NCBI RefSeq assembly: GCF_954871325.1
Contig: NC_088775.1
Span: 64,147,561-64,211,560, forward strand
From: Gordionus sp. m RMFG-2023
Taxonomy: Eukaryota > Nematomorpha > Gordioida > Chordodea > Parachordodidae
Reading direction: 5' to 3'
DNA length: 64,000 nt
Below are positions 13,101 through 54,965 of this stretch, in pieces. The notes beneath the pieces were generated by a model. That model searched no databases and was not told the DNA's origin. It saw nothing but the letters and a program-made list of their open reading frames with translations. Within the stretch, counting starts at the first letter, position 1. Each line of letters starts with the position of its first letter. Made by a program: the position numbers and the translations under genes.

Positions 13101-14129
13101 TTGTCAGTAGAACAGCTACGCATTTCCATAGCCCTCCGCCTTGGCTGTAATTCTGTGGTTCCTTCCATTTGCATCAACTGTGGCTATCCCATCGTATCGA
13201 AAGCCTACCATCCCTTGCACTGCAAGTTCTACCATGGACGACAACCGCGCCATAAATCTATTAACAACATCCTCCTAGCTGCTCTTAAAAAAGTTAATAT
13301 CCCATCCACCCTCGAACCAGTGGGCCTCTCAGACGAAAACGCCATACGCCCCGATGGCATATCTCTCATTCTCTGGACTAATGGTCTTCCCCTAGCCTGG
13401 GACTATACCTGTGTTGATTTTGCCGCCAAGTCCAACCTCTCATTTTCTGCCATCGAAAAGGCCGAAATCCTAAAAAAAACAAATATGCTTGCCTCATTAA
13501 TACCGTGTTTATCCTTATCGTTACCAATACCCTAGGCATGTTCGGAAGTGATGCTCTCAATTTCATCAAAATATAGGAAAAAAAAATGAGACAGATCTCA
13601 GGGGACCTCAATAAAGAATTTTACCTTCGTCAGCAGATTTCCCTGGAAATCTGCCGGTCCAATTTTTTAAGCATTCACTCTTCTCTAGGGTGATTTGCAC
13701 CCTTTTTTTAAACATTTTATAATTTTTATTTTATCCCATTTCTCATTTATACATACATATTTTTTATTCATTTTTATTAGATTTTTTATATATATTTTTT
13801 TAATTATAATTCGTAAATGAAAAATTTGTGAAAATTTGTTACTTAAATGAAACTATATGATACATTTTTAAAAAAATATATATATATCATTATAAGGAAG
13901 AATTTGAACGAAAAATTAGTAAAATAACAACTTATAATTCAAATTTTTTTTAAAAAAAGCATTTTAATTTTTAAAAAAAAATGAAAACCCAAAATTATTT
14001 TTATAAAAATCTAATATATCCAAAGGCCTACAATAAGTGGATCTAAAGATCTCTAATAAAATTCATGGGGAAAAATTCATCTAATAGTGCCCCCCCCCCA
14101 AAAAAAAAAGAAGAATCCTTACGCCTATG
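10134..14129. mobile_element. Element with about 250 bp terminal inverted repeats around a LINE
   Basis: The left end (CATAGGCGTAGTC, then a G-rich tract, then TTTATTAGAGGTCTTTAAGA) and the inverse complement of the right end (CATAGGCGTAAGG, a G10 tract, then TTTATTAGAGATCTTTAGA) are homologous over roughly 250 bp (10,134-10,385 against 13,880-14,129). The 3.5 kb between them is occupied mainly by the LINE at 10,903-13,693. The simplest reading is that the LINE inserted into a non-autonomous inverted-repeat element. No clear target duplication was found at the outer ends. A solo end of the same family lies at about 23,960-24,034. Confidence 0.6.
10903..13693 (+). mobile_element. LINE with reverse transcriptase and restriction-like endonuclease
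   Basis: A non-LTR retrotransposon. One reading frame runs from 10,986 to 13,535 and is broken only by three in-frame stops (TAA 11,520, TGA 11,763, TAA 12,567). Upstream in another frame is a possible zinc finger (CPLC...H.H, 10,912-10,975). The RT motifs come in order: GGLDGIRAIF, ARLIALKKKDGGIRPI, PLQLGFG, LKLDFNNAF, GIQQGDSLGPALF, the catalytic WYLDDGIVSG, and GLTLNLPKCG. After the RT come a Cys/His cluster (CINCGYP...HPLHCKF) and then R-H...EP...RPDG...WDYTCVD, the layout of a PD-(D/E)XK restriction-like endonuclease as in R2/CRE-type LINEs. A final segment (GMFGSDALNFI..., to the stop at 13,691) continues in another frame, so a shift lies near 13,500. GC is about 45%, far above the surroundings. 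It is a recent but dead copy. Confidence 0.85.
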
Positions 14130-14589
14130 AAGACCATATATTTAATAAGTAACATTTCCTGTTGAGTTTATATAATTTTTTTACGATGATTTTTAAAACT
14201 TCGCTAAAATTTATATATTTTTTCAAGAATTTTTTATTGCATAGCGGAAAATATACATTACAATTATAATTGACAAATTTTATTTTAATTAAATATTGTG
14301 GAATTTGGAAAATATATTGATTATAGGTTCAATTTTCAGTTTTACCGATAATTCTTAAATATTTATTATACTCTGTTTTAGTGTAAAATTCCTGGCTTGA
14401 GGATTAGAGTGCTACATTCGATAGTTTCAAAAATTGTGTTTATTTGAAAACTATTGCTAATTTACTTTATTAAAACATAATTGTATTTCAAACTTTTACT
14501 GCAAATATTATTTTTACATAATCAGAAAGATAGCACTTCAATTCTCTAACGATTAAATGTAAATAATGTAATTATAATATTTACAATAA
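14130..14589. other. AT-rich region upstream of the visible Wnt exons
   Basis: No exon is recognised. A missing Wnt signal-peptide exon and the promoter should lie here or further upstream. The frame of the first visible Wnt exon opens at 14,590, just after a stop, and TTGATAG ending at 14,600 could be a splice acceptor. Confidence 0.3.
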
Positions 14590-14601
14590 ATACTTGATAG
14601 T

Positions 14602-14737
14602 ATGTACAATCAAATGATGTTTCAAAACAACTTTCAACTTTCTAAAAATATAGAAGATGGATATCTGTTAACACATGCAGCATACAAAAATAATTGTGCC
14701 CTTTTGAAGAAAAATTTTGCCAATCCCAATTTTATAA
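14602..14737 (+). CDS. Wnt, first visible exon (candidate)
   Basis: Open from 14,590; possible Met codons at 14,602, 14,614 and 14,617. It encodes an N-terminal stretch with one Cys (NNCALLKKNF) and ends before GTAAAA. Its phase 1 end fits the acceptor TTGAATAG at 14,787 through a 50 bp intron, the same size class as the two other short introns of this gene. The start is uncertain and no hydrophobic signal sequence is present. Confidence 0.55.
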
Positions 14738-17700
14738 GTAAAAAATTAATTTAATTTTAAATTATTTACAACAAAACGATTGAATAGGATTATATAGTTT
14801 AAAAAGATCACAGGCGAGGAATATATTTTATAAATTTTGTTCACTCTCCGATATGCTTTCATCTATATTGCACAAAGGGATGCAATCGAGTATAAATGAA
14901 TGTCGATATCAACTTCAAAATAGAAGATGGAATTGCCCGAGGATAGATTTACTTAATTCAAATGGAATCATAAATCTAAGTTTATAGTTTAATTTATCAA
15001 ACAATATTTGTGTATTTATAGGTAAGAACTTTTGAATACAAGTATGATAATTAATTACAGGATAAGTTTAAGAGTTTTATTTATTTTAACTTAGGTGGGA
15101 GTCATAATTTTTTCCTGAGGTAATCGAATAATATTTTATAATGTCGCAATACTTTATTTAAGAAATAAAGTTTAATGATGATTATTACTATTTTGATATT
15201 TCTAGTGATAATTCATTTTCATCATGCTTGCAAGAAGACAAATAAGAAGTATAATTTTATGGGCTGGTCAAACATATTAAATTAACTTCTATTTAAGTAT
15301 CCAACTCTAAAAATTTATTCATAGCTCAAATTTGTTTTACTAATTTTTGTTTTATGTCCAATATCTATTGTGTATCGTTTAATATAGGATTTTAATTCCA
15401 TTTTTACGTGAAATTAAAATAGGGTCAAAAATCTATACTTATGGGACTCCCATTTTACAAACATGGCGAAATTCATACCAAATCACCAAAAACTTTTATT
15501 CCCAACTCGATCATTTAGATTTTTTGTAGAGTATATGTTACAATGGTTACTTTGAATTTAAAAAATCACCAATTATTTAATGGGATAACTTTAAAGTTAT
15601 ATCTTTTCCTAATATATTATACATTATTTGGTGATAGAGCTGGGCAGGTCTTCCGGAAAAAAGAATCTAGATAGATATCTTTATATAAAAAAATGGATCT
15701 TAGATACAGATACTAGTATCTTATATAAAATCTCAAAAAGATACAAGATAAAAGATACTTGTATCTTTTGCTAAGAGCATCTTAAATACAAGATAATTTT
15801 ACAAAATTATCACTACCAATTAAATTAGAATAGTTTAAAATACAATTTTTATTATTTATTTGTGAAGAACATGCTTATAATAAGAAGCAATATTTACAAT
15901 AATTAATAAAATATTTAATGACGAGTTAATTATAATAATCAGGCATTTGAATGTTTTACCCCATTCATAGTATAGTCAGAGGGAGACTAGTAATTTTAAT
16001 GGGAGTTGAAATATTAACTTGCAAAAGAGTATTTAAAATAGATTAAATAAAATCATTATTTTATAAGATAATCTATTTTTCATTTATCACTAAGCCTTTG
16101 CTGTTTAGGTGTATTTAACATTGTGCCAATTAAATAACCTTTTACTGGAGCTGATGAAGGGATTGCAGTATTTATTTTCAAAACATTTCCTTTATGGAAG
16201 GATACTAATTAATCCCCTCTAATGTATTTCGATGGTCTTTAACATAATTTAAAACCTCCAGCTCAATATTATTTGTATTATTAAACTCAGCAACATTTGT
16301 TTCACCAAAAAAAAAAAAAAATCATCGTTAAATCATTAGTGTTATCGTTTCAACTTGATTATATTTTACTGGTCTACATTTAGGGATTCTTTTGGTAATA
16401 TTTTTTATCATCTGACTCAATCTATTAGTTCCTAAAATATGAATGATGATGCCAAAAAACCCTCATTATTTTCATCATCATAGGAAAAAAATTTCTTAAA
16501 ACTTTTGCCCATACCATCTTGAACAGCTTTTAATAAGGCTAGATAATATTGCAAACTTAAATTTTTAAATATACATAATTCCTTTTAGACATAAATAGTA
16601 TGGACAATTATTCTACATAAGATGTACTACATTGCCCTTGTAGTTTGTTTAATGCAATTATTCCTCAATATAAACAATATCCGTTTAAATCATTTAATTT
16701 TACACCATATTCAATAAATGACTTGACAAAATTGGATGTATTATCCAAAACAGTAGCAATTAGTTTATCAGAAATCCCATTCTCTATAGACCATTTCCAT
16801 TAACTATACAATTTTATTCTTCTACATGACAATATCTTGATTGCCTTTCAAGAGTTTCTCGTGTAATCTTTAAAAATAAATAAAATATATATATTGACCA
16901 GTGAGCTGAAAAATTTCCTCTATTCTTCTCTGCAAAGGCCTCCTTGAAGAAATTTTAAATGATCCAACATTACTAAGAATATCATAACAATATTTATCTA
17001 TACGTAAATTATATAACTTTTCATCTTTTAAAATTCAGACTGTTCATGTAAACCCTTGATAATAAATGCACATATCAACTTATCAATGGTGTTTTTTAAA
17101 TTCGCTCTCCTATAAAATTTATAGGAATAGTTAATATATAACAAACTGATACATATTTAGATATCGCCGGGGTGGCCTAATGGGTAAGATGTACGCTTGG
17201 AAACAACTTTCAAGTTTTTCTTCGATGACTGATGTGTAAAGACATATGGTATGATGAATTTCGGAGCTTAGAGATGACACCCCGGTCACCGACAGGCCTG
17301 GACAGCCGGGTGCTAAGGATACCTGTCCAATAAAGAAAAATGAAGAAAACAAATGGAAATATGAATAAGATAGGGCGTTCCCTTCAAGCAACGCGCAGGG
17401 TGTAGACCTCCATCTTGTGAAAAGTAAAGTAAAGGTCAAAGCAAAGAAAACAAGATTAGCAAGTTTGAATATTGGGACGCTTAAAGGTAAGACGAGAGAA
17501 TTGACATCAATGTTGAACAAGACAAAGGTTGACATAGCGTGCATACAAGAGACGAAATGGAAAGGACAGAAGACTTTGATGATTGGAGACGGGTATAAAT
17601 TGTACTATAATGAAATCCTCATTTGTAGAAGTCAACAGGATCTCTGATAGACTAATGAAGATAAAACTCTGCATTGGTCAATCAATACTACACATCCTTT

Positions 17701-20700
17701 CATTATATGCTCCTCAAACGGGTTGCAAGGGAAAGATTTTAAAGCTTTCCTCGATGAAGCTGTAATGGAAATCCCTAAGGATGACCGTGACTTAATTGCG
17801 CATGTGGGGAAAGCAAGAGATAGCTACAAAAGGCATCATGGTGGTTTTGGATATGGAGAAAGAAATGATGAAGGAGAGCATATACTGAAATTTGCGCAAG
17901 CCTTCGACCTTGCCTTAACCAACACCTACTATAGGAAAAAGGATAGTCATTTAATAACATACGAAAGTGGTACAAGGAAAACACAGATAGATTACATACT
18001 AATCTCTCACAGAAGATTAAAAGATGTAATAGACTGCAAAGTCATCCGAGGAGAAGATTTAATAGACACTGCCAAATCGACACTAGGCTTGACAAGAGGG
18101 CAACAAATCATACAAAGAACTATGGAGCCAAATCTATGGCATACGTTAACATGTACGAAGATCTACATACCAAAGAAGGGCAAAATAAATACAGATTAGC
18201 CAAACAGCTAGAATCTAGGGATATAAACGGAGCTCCGAAAGTAATCAAAAATAAAGATGGGAAATTGATAATAATGAAAAAGAAATAATGAGTAGATGGA
18301 GAGAATATTTTCAGGAGCTTCTCAACTTTAATCCGCACATACTGCATCTAGACGAACACTCCCCATGTCAAAACCTTGTTCAACCTATAACAGAAATAAT
18401 CACATGCCTCAAGCATATGAAAAACAACAAGCTAGGGGTCCAGACGATATTCCAATAGAAAGCCTTAAAGCACTAGGAGATGATGGAATACATCTCTATA
18501 CAATAAATACTTGGAAATGAAGAGGTTCCCCAAAAATGGAGGCAGAGCTATCTAGTTCCTATCTTCAAAAATAAAGGGGATCCACATAATTGTCAAAATT
18601 ACAGGGGCATAAAACTAATTCTAAAACTATACGAAAAAATAATAGAAAAAAGATTAAGAGATATAATCGAAATAGGAGAGACTCAGTTTGGCTTTATGCC
18701 TGGAAGATCAACAACCGATGCTATCCACGCAATTAGGCAAATGAGTGAAAAATACAGGGAAAAGAACTAAAAGCTACACATGGTCTTTCTCCCCAAGAAA
18801 ACCTATCTGGTGGGCGCTACGCCACAAAAAGGTTCCCGAAAAATATATAAGAATAATACAGGATATGTATATGGGCCATAAAACAATGGTCCGTAGCACA
18901 ACAGGTACTTCAGCAGGCTTCACAATACATCAAGTGTCGGCTCTCAGCCCACTTCTCTAATAGATGTATTAGCAGTCTATACCTCAAACAGTCCCGTGGA
19001 ATATGATATTTGCAAATGACAAAAGAATCCCAAAGGGAAAAATTTACAGTTCCATAATACAACCAACTATTCTATATAGTTCGGAAACATGGCCAACCAA
19101 AGAATCAGACGAGAGAAGTCTACAAACTATGCAGATGAGAATGCTGAGGATGATTGCTGGGGTAACAAGAAAGGATAAAGTGAGCAGTACAAGAATACTA
19201 AGTAGTTTAAAGGTAGTGTCCATTAAGGCTAAGTTAATGGTAAACAGACTTAGGTGGTATGGGCACACAATGAGAAGGCCTATGAACAACATAGGAAATA
19301 AAGTTAAGAGTTTGGAAGTGATGGGCAAACGTAAAAGAGGAAGGCCAAAACTCAATGGAGCCAATATAAAGAAGTATAAATTAGATAAAAGAGATTGTAT
19401 TAATAACATAAAGTGGAGAGAGATGTTGAAGGAGCTTACCACCAGAAAAGGTGAAAGCTAAAGAGGAAAAAAAAACATATTTAGATATATATATATAATT
19501 GTTTGAAATGTTCCGAAATTTTTTTCGATTACCAATCGCTTGATATTGAGGTATGATAATACTTGGGAGTTTAGTTCTAATCACTTGTTTAAAAATTTAA
19601 GATAGTATTTTATTTAAGTTTAGTTAAAAATTTTGGGTTGATTTATTTTTTAATCAGGACAATCATATAGAATAAAAATCAAATTTTAAGATATAAAAGA
19701 AAGGGCTTTTTTATATGCAATTATGTCGAGTGGATTATCCTACGAAATTATTCGAGCTTGTCGCAAGGGAAATCTGCTAGCAAACGTTTGTGGTTGTAAC
19801 AAAGTATCACTACTAAATGTGGACCCTGAAGTAATGCTGAATAACAGACACTCAATCATACAACACAAGAGTAATCTGATAAATAATTATCGATCACTAC
19901 ACAAATTTCTTAATAATGAAAGTTTGCATCACAAGAATATCATTCCTTTTTTGAAAAATGGAAATTTAAGAAGTATGACCACAAAAAAAATTATATTTCC
20001 CAAGAATATGAAATCTAGGAATGATCTAAAATTTTATCCAGAATTAACGGGCTTGGTTAGAAGACTTAAAGTTAAAAAAATTTACGCGGAAAATTTGAAT
20101 ATATACAGAAGGAACATTGGTACCAACGAATCTAAGGCAAATAAAAGTAAATTTAATCTTGTTCAAATATTTTTTTGAAATTTTTTTATTTATATCTAAA
20201 GTTGACAAAGAAAGAGAGTCAAGTGAAGAAATTTGGCAATGGGGTGGATGCTCAGATGATATTAATTTTGGACAAAGGTTAAATAAATATATTCTATCTT
20301 CTTTTGAGGATAGCAAAAATTTTGATGGCTTAATAAATATACACAATGAAAGAGTAGGACGAAAAGTATAAAAATATATCACAAAATGAATAATCAATCC
20401 AAGCTCATATTAGGTTTTAATGACAACGTTAAGCATAGTTTGCAAATGTCATGGAATTTCGGGTTCATGCGCTTCCAAAGTATGCTGGGAAAAACTCAGC
20501 GAATATAGAAAAATTGGCGATGGTTTATTGGAGAAGTATGAAGGTGCGATAAAAATAAAAAAGGAACGTTATTATGGCAAAACAGTGGCAGATGACACTC
20601 AAAGATTTTTATATAACAGTTTAAAAAGGCAAAATATCAGAGCTGTTAATTTTTACCTCCAAGATCATTTCACGATCAAAGAAACAAAAAAACAACTCAG

Positions 20701-21058
20701 TAAATTGTCAATAGGACCGTCAAATGGAGTTATACCCCAACATTATACAATATTTCGTTCTGTTAAGAGTATTCCATCAATACCAATTCCGCCGAGCAAA
20801 CGAGATTTGATTTACCTCGAAGAATCGCCAGATTTTTGTGAAAAAAATGATGGTGTAGGAATTATGGGAACCCAAAATAGATCTTGCCTATACGATAACA
20901 ACTCTTTGAATAGTTGCAATCTTCTATGTTGTGGAAGGGGTCATTATACAAAAATAATCAAGGTAGTTAATAAAAATTGCAATTGTAAATTCAAATGGTG
21001 TTGCAAATTTGAATGCGAAACTTGTATAGAAGAACAAATTGTTAATTTTTGCATGTAA
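14602..21058 (+). CDS. Wnt family secreted signalling ligand (5 visible exons)
   Basis: Exons 14,602-14,737, 14,788-14,979, 19,691-20,146, 20,202-20,365 and 20,414-21,058 join in phase to 530 codons. Introns are 50, 4,711, 55 and 48 bp, all GT...AG. Wnts are secreted glycolipoproteins that bind Frizzled and LRP5/6 receptors. Landmarks (residues): ECRYQLQNRRWNC (ends at 95); ERAFLYAI then SGLSYEIIRACRKG (114-136); CGC (143-145); WQWGGCSD (273-280); HNERVGRK; CKCHGISGSC (326-335), in which Ser332 is the expected Porcupine acylation site; VCWEKL; SPDFC; GTQNRSC; LCCGRGHY; and the Cys-rich tail ending NFCM. About 127 residues separate CGC from WQWGGC (usually 12-30), and the linker before SPDFC is also long, so the protein is much longer than the usual 350-400. 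No signal peptide is visible at the chosen Met, so an upstream exon is likely missing. The subfamily is not assignable by eye. Confidence 0.92.
14788..14979 (+). CDS. Wnt, exon with the RRWNC motif
   Basis: Encodes YKFCSLSDMLSSIL, then INECRYQLQNRRWNC, the hallmark N-terminal Wnt block (C...P..M..V..G...GI.EC..QF..RRWNC). It ends at the donor GTTTAT in phase 1, which fits the acceptor TTTTAAG at 19,690. The acceptor could alternatively be CACAG at 14,813. Confidence 0.88.
15635..17150 (-). mobile_element. Decayed hAT transposon, 5' end lost
   Basis: The + strand left edge reads TAGAGCTGGGCAG, matching the CAGAGTTGGGCAG terminus of the element at 54,966-56,651. The next 400 bp are the inverse complement of that element's right end, including the GATAC-rich subterminal region (TATCTTGTATCTTT words). 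Minus-strand fragments of transposase are visible: an RNase H-like piece around 16,720-16,800 (KLIATVLDNTSNFVKSF) and the C-terminal dimerisation region around 16,100-16,300, all broken. Its other end is missing or obscured where the RTE LINE inserted at 17,165. It lies in the large Wnt intron. Confidence 0.7.
17165..17205 (+). promoter_or_regulatory. tRNA-like box A at the 5' end of the RTE LINE
   Basis: The element begins CGCCGGGGTGGCCTAATGGG, close to the acceptor and D-arm of a Leu/Ser-type tRNA. TGGCCTAATGGG fits the RNA polymerase III box A consensus TRGCNNAGYNGG. I see no good box B downstream, so an active internal promoter is not shown. Confidence 0.35.
17165..19474 (+). mobile_element. 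RTE-clade LINE with 14 bp target duplication
   Basis: Flanked on both sides by ACATATTTAGATAT (17,151-17,164 and 19,475-19,488). It carries an apurinic-type endonuclease start (LASLNIGTLKGKTRELTSML, then VDIACIQETKWKG), the endonuclease remainder (KTQIDYILISHRRLKD) and RT pieces (NYRGIKLILKLYEKIIEKRL, TQFGFMPGRSTTDAI, HQVSALSPLL). A C-terminal thumb region follows (LYSSETWPTKESDERSL...RLRWYGHTMRRP). The reading is interrupted by several frameshifts and stops. At 19,003-19,020 FAND (in place of FADD) runs straight into the KGKIY thumb segment, so an internal deletion removed the catalytic Y/FADD surroundings. It cannot be active. It lies in the 4.7 kb Wnt intron. Confidence 0.9.
19691..20146 (+). 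CDS. Wnt, exon with the AFLYAI and CGC motifs plus a long insertion
   Basis: Starts after TTTTAAG and reads KERAFLYAIMSSGLSYEIIR, then ACRKGNLLANVCGC. The rest is a Lys/Asn-rich stretch (to KANK) with no Wnt counterpart. The donor is GTAAAT in phase 1. The initiator-like ATG inside (19,723) is internal to the conserved block and is not the start. Confidence 0.9.
20202..20365 (+). CDS. Wnt, exon with the WQWGGCSD motif
   Basis: Acceptor ATATCTAAAG, donor GTATAA. Encodes WQWGGCSDDINFGQRLNKYI and HNERVGRK. The 48 bp intron that follows contains an in-frame stop. Splicing it restores exactly the ten residues expected between GR and CKCHG in Wnt proteins. Confidence 0.93.
20414..21058 (+). CDS. 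Wnt, terminal exon
   Basis: Contains CKCHGISGSC, VCWEKLSEYRKIGDGLLEKY, a long basic linker, YLEESPDFC, GTQNRSC, LCCGRGHY, CNCKFKWCCKFECETC and the stop at 21,056-21,058. The Cys spacing of the C-terminal domain is canonical. Confidence 0.95.
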   Translation, partial: VLMTTLSIVCKCHGISGSCASKVCWEKLSEYRKIGDGLLEKYEGAIKIKKERYYGKTVADDTQRFLYNSLKRQNIRAVNFYLQDHFTIKETKKQLSKLSIGPSNGVIPQHYTIFRSVKSIPSIPIPPSKRDLIYLEESPDFCEKNDGVGIMGTQNRSCLYDNNSLNSCNLLCCGRGHYTKIIKVVNKNCNCKFKWCCKFECETCIEEQIVNFCM

Positions 21059-21212
21059 AATCGATTTTTCAAATTATTTTAAAAATTGCAATTATCTTTA
21101 TTAAGTGTTTTTTATGTTAAAATTGCAATTATCTTTATAAATGTTTTTGATGTTAAAATTACAATTGTCAAAATATTTAATTTTATGTAAGGTCGGTGTT
21201 TTCTATATGTGC

Positions 21213-21218
21213 AATAAA
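21213..21218 (+). promoter_or_regulatory. Candidate Wnt polyadenylation signal
   Basis: AATAAA 154 bp after the Wnt stop, in the short tail-to-tail spacer shared with the helicase gene. Confidence 0.45.
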
Positions 21219-21336
21219 TTTTAATTTAATTTTATTTAAATTAATATTCTAAATATTTGAATAAAAAAATTAATTATTAATAAAACTATTACATACAATA
21301 AATACAACCAACTATGAAAAAATGTAAATAAATATA

Positions 21337-21342
21337 TTTATT
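21337..21342 (-). promoter_or_regulatory. Candidate helicase polyadenylation signal
   Basis: AATAAA on the minus strand beginning only a few bases after the helicase stop codon (21,348-21,350). In AT-rich DNA this hexamer is common by chance. Confidence 0.4.
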
Positions 21343-21347
21343 CAATA

Positions 21348-54488
<33,141 letters not shown>

Positions 54489-54520
54489 TTTACTTATGAA
54501 TGAACAAATCTTAAAGCTCC

Positions 54521-54713
54521 AGTAATGTTGTTAAACAGCTCAATTTGAGCCGATTTTTAAAAACGGCTAACTCAACTATAGCCAGGAAGATATTAAAGTG
54601 TGGAGATTTGGCCAATAGATGTTCAATCATATATACCATCTATGAGAAATCGGATAAAATATTGAGTTAGTCATTTTTTTAAATCGGTTCAAATTGAACC
54701 GTTTAATAACACT
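54521..54713. mobile_element. AGTGTTGTTAAAC-family miniature element at the DDX42 5' end, copy d
   Basis: AGTAATGTTGTTAAACAGCTC ... GAACCGTTTAATAACACT with inner AAAACGGCTAACTCAA mirrored by TTGAGTTAGTCATTTTT. It begins 33 bp upstream of the DDX42 ATG, so the 5' UTR and probably the promoter lie in or beyond it. AGCTC words on both sides hint at a target duplication. Confidence 0.8.
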
Positions 54714-54965
54714 AGCTCTAATTGTCATTTTGGTTAGTGCTAAATTTTGATCGATTAAGTAGTTAATTTTTAGTTTTCTACGGGCAATATTTCCATAATA
54801 CACACAAATTAAAGTTATAAAATACTAATAGCCAGCGTAGATCAGTGTTTACTTGTTTTTAAGTTATATTTCAGTTTTCTTAGAAATCTAATGTTAACAA
54901 CTTGATGTTATATTTTTAAATGCAAATAAATAGTTATTTTTTTTTTAATTTAATGTTGTACCTAG

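Noticed and set aside
17131-17544. 137-codon frame on the minus strand over the start of the RTE LINE
   Set aside because: It is the antisense of the LINE endonuclease region, which is clearly coding on the + strand.
20366-20413. In-frame stop in the Wnt gene as evidence for a pseudogene
   Set aside because: The stop lies in a 48 bp GT...AG intron; splicing restores the exact canonical spacing between HNERVGRK and CKCHGISGSC.
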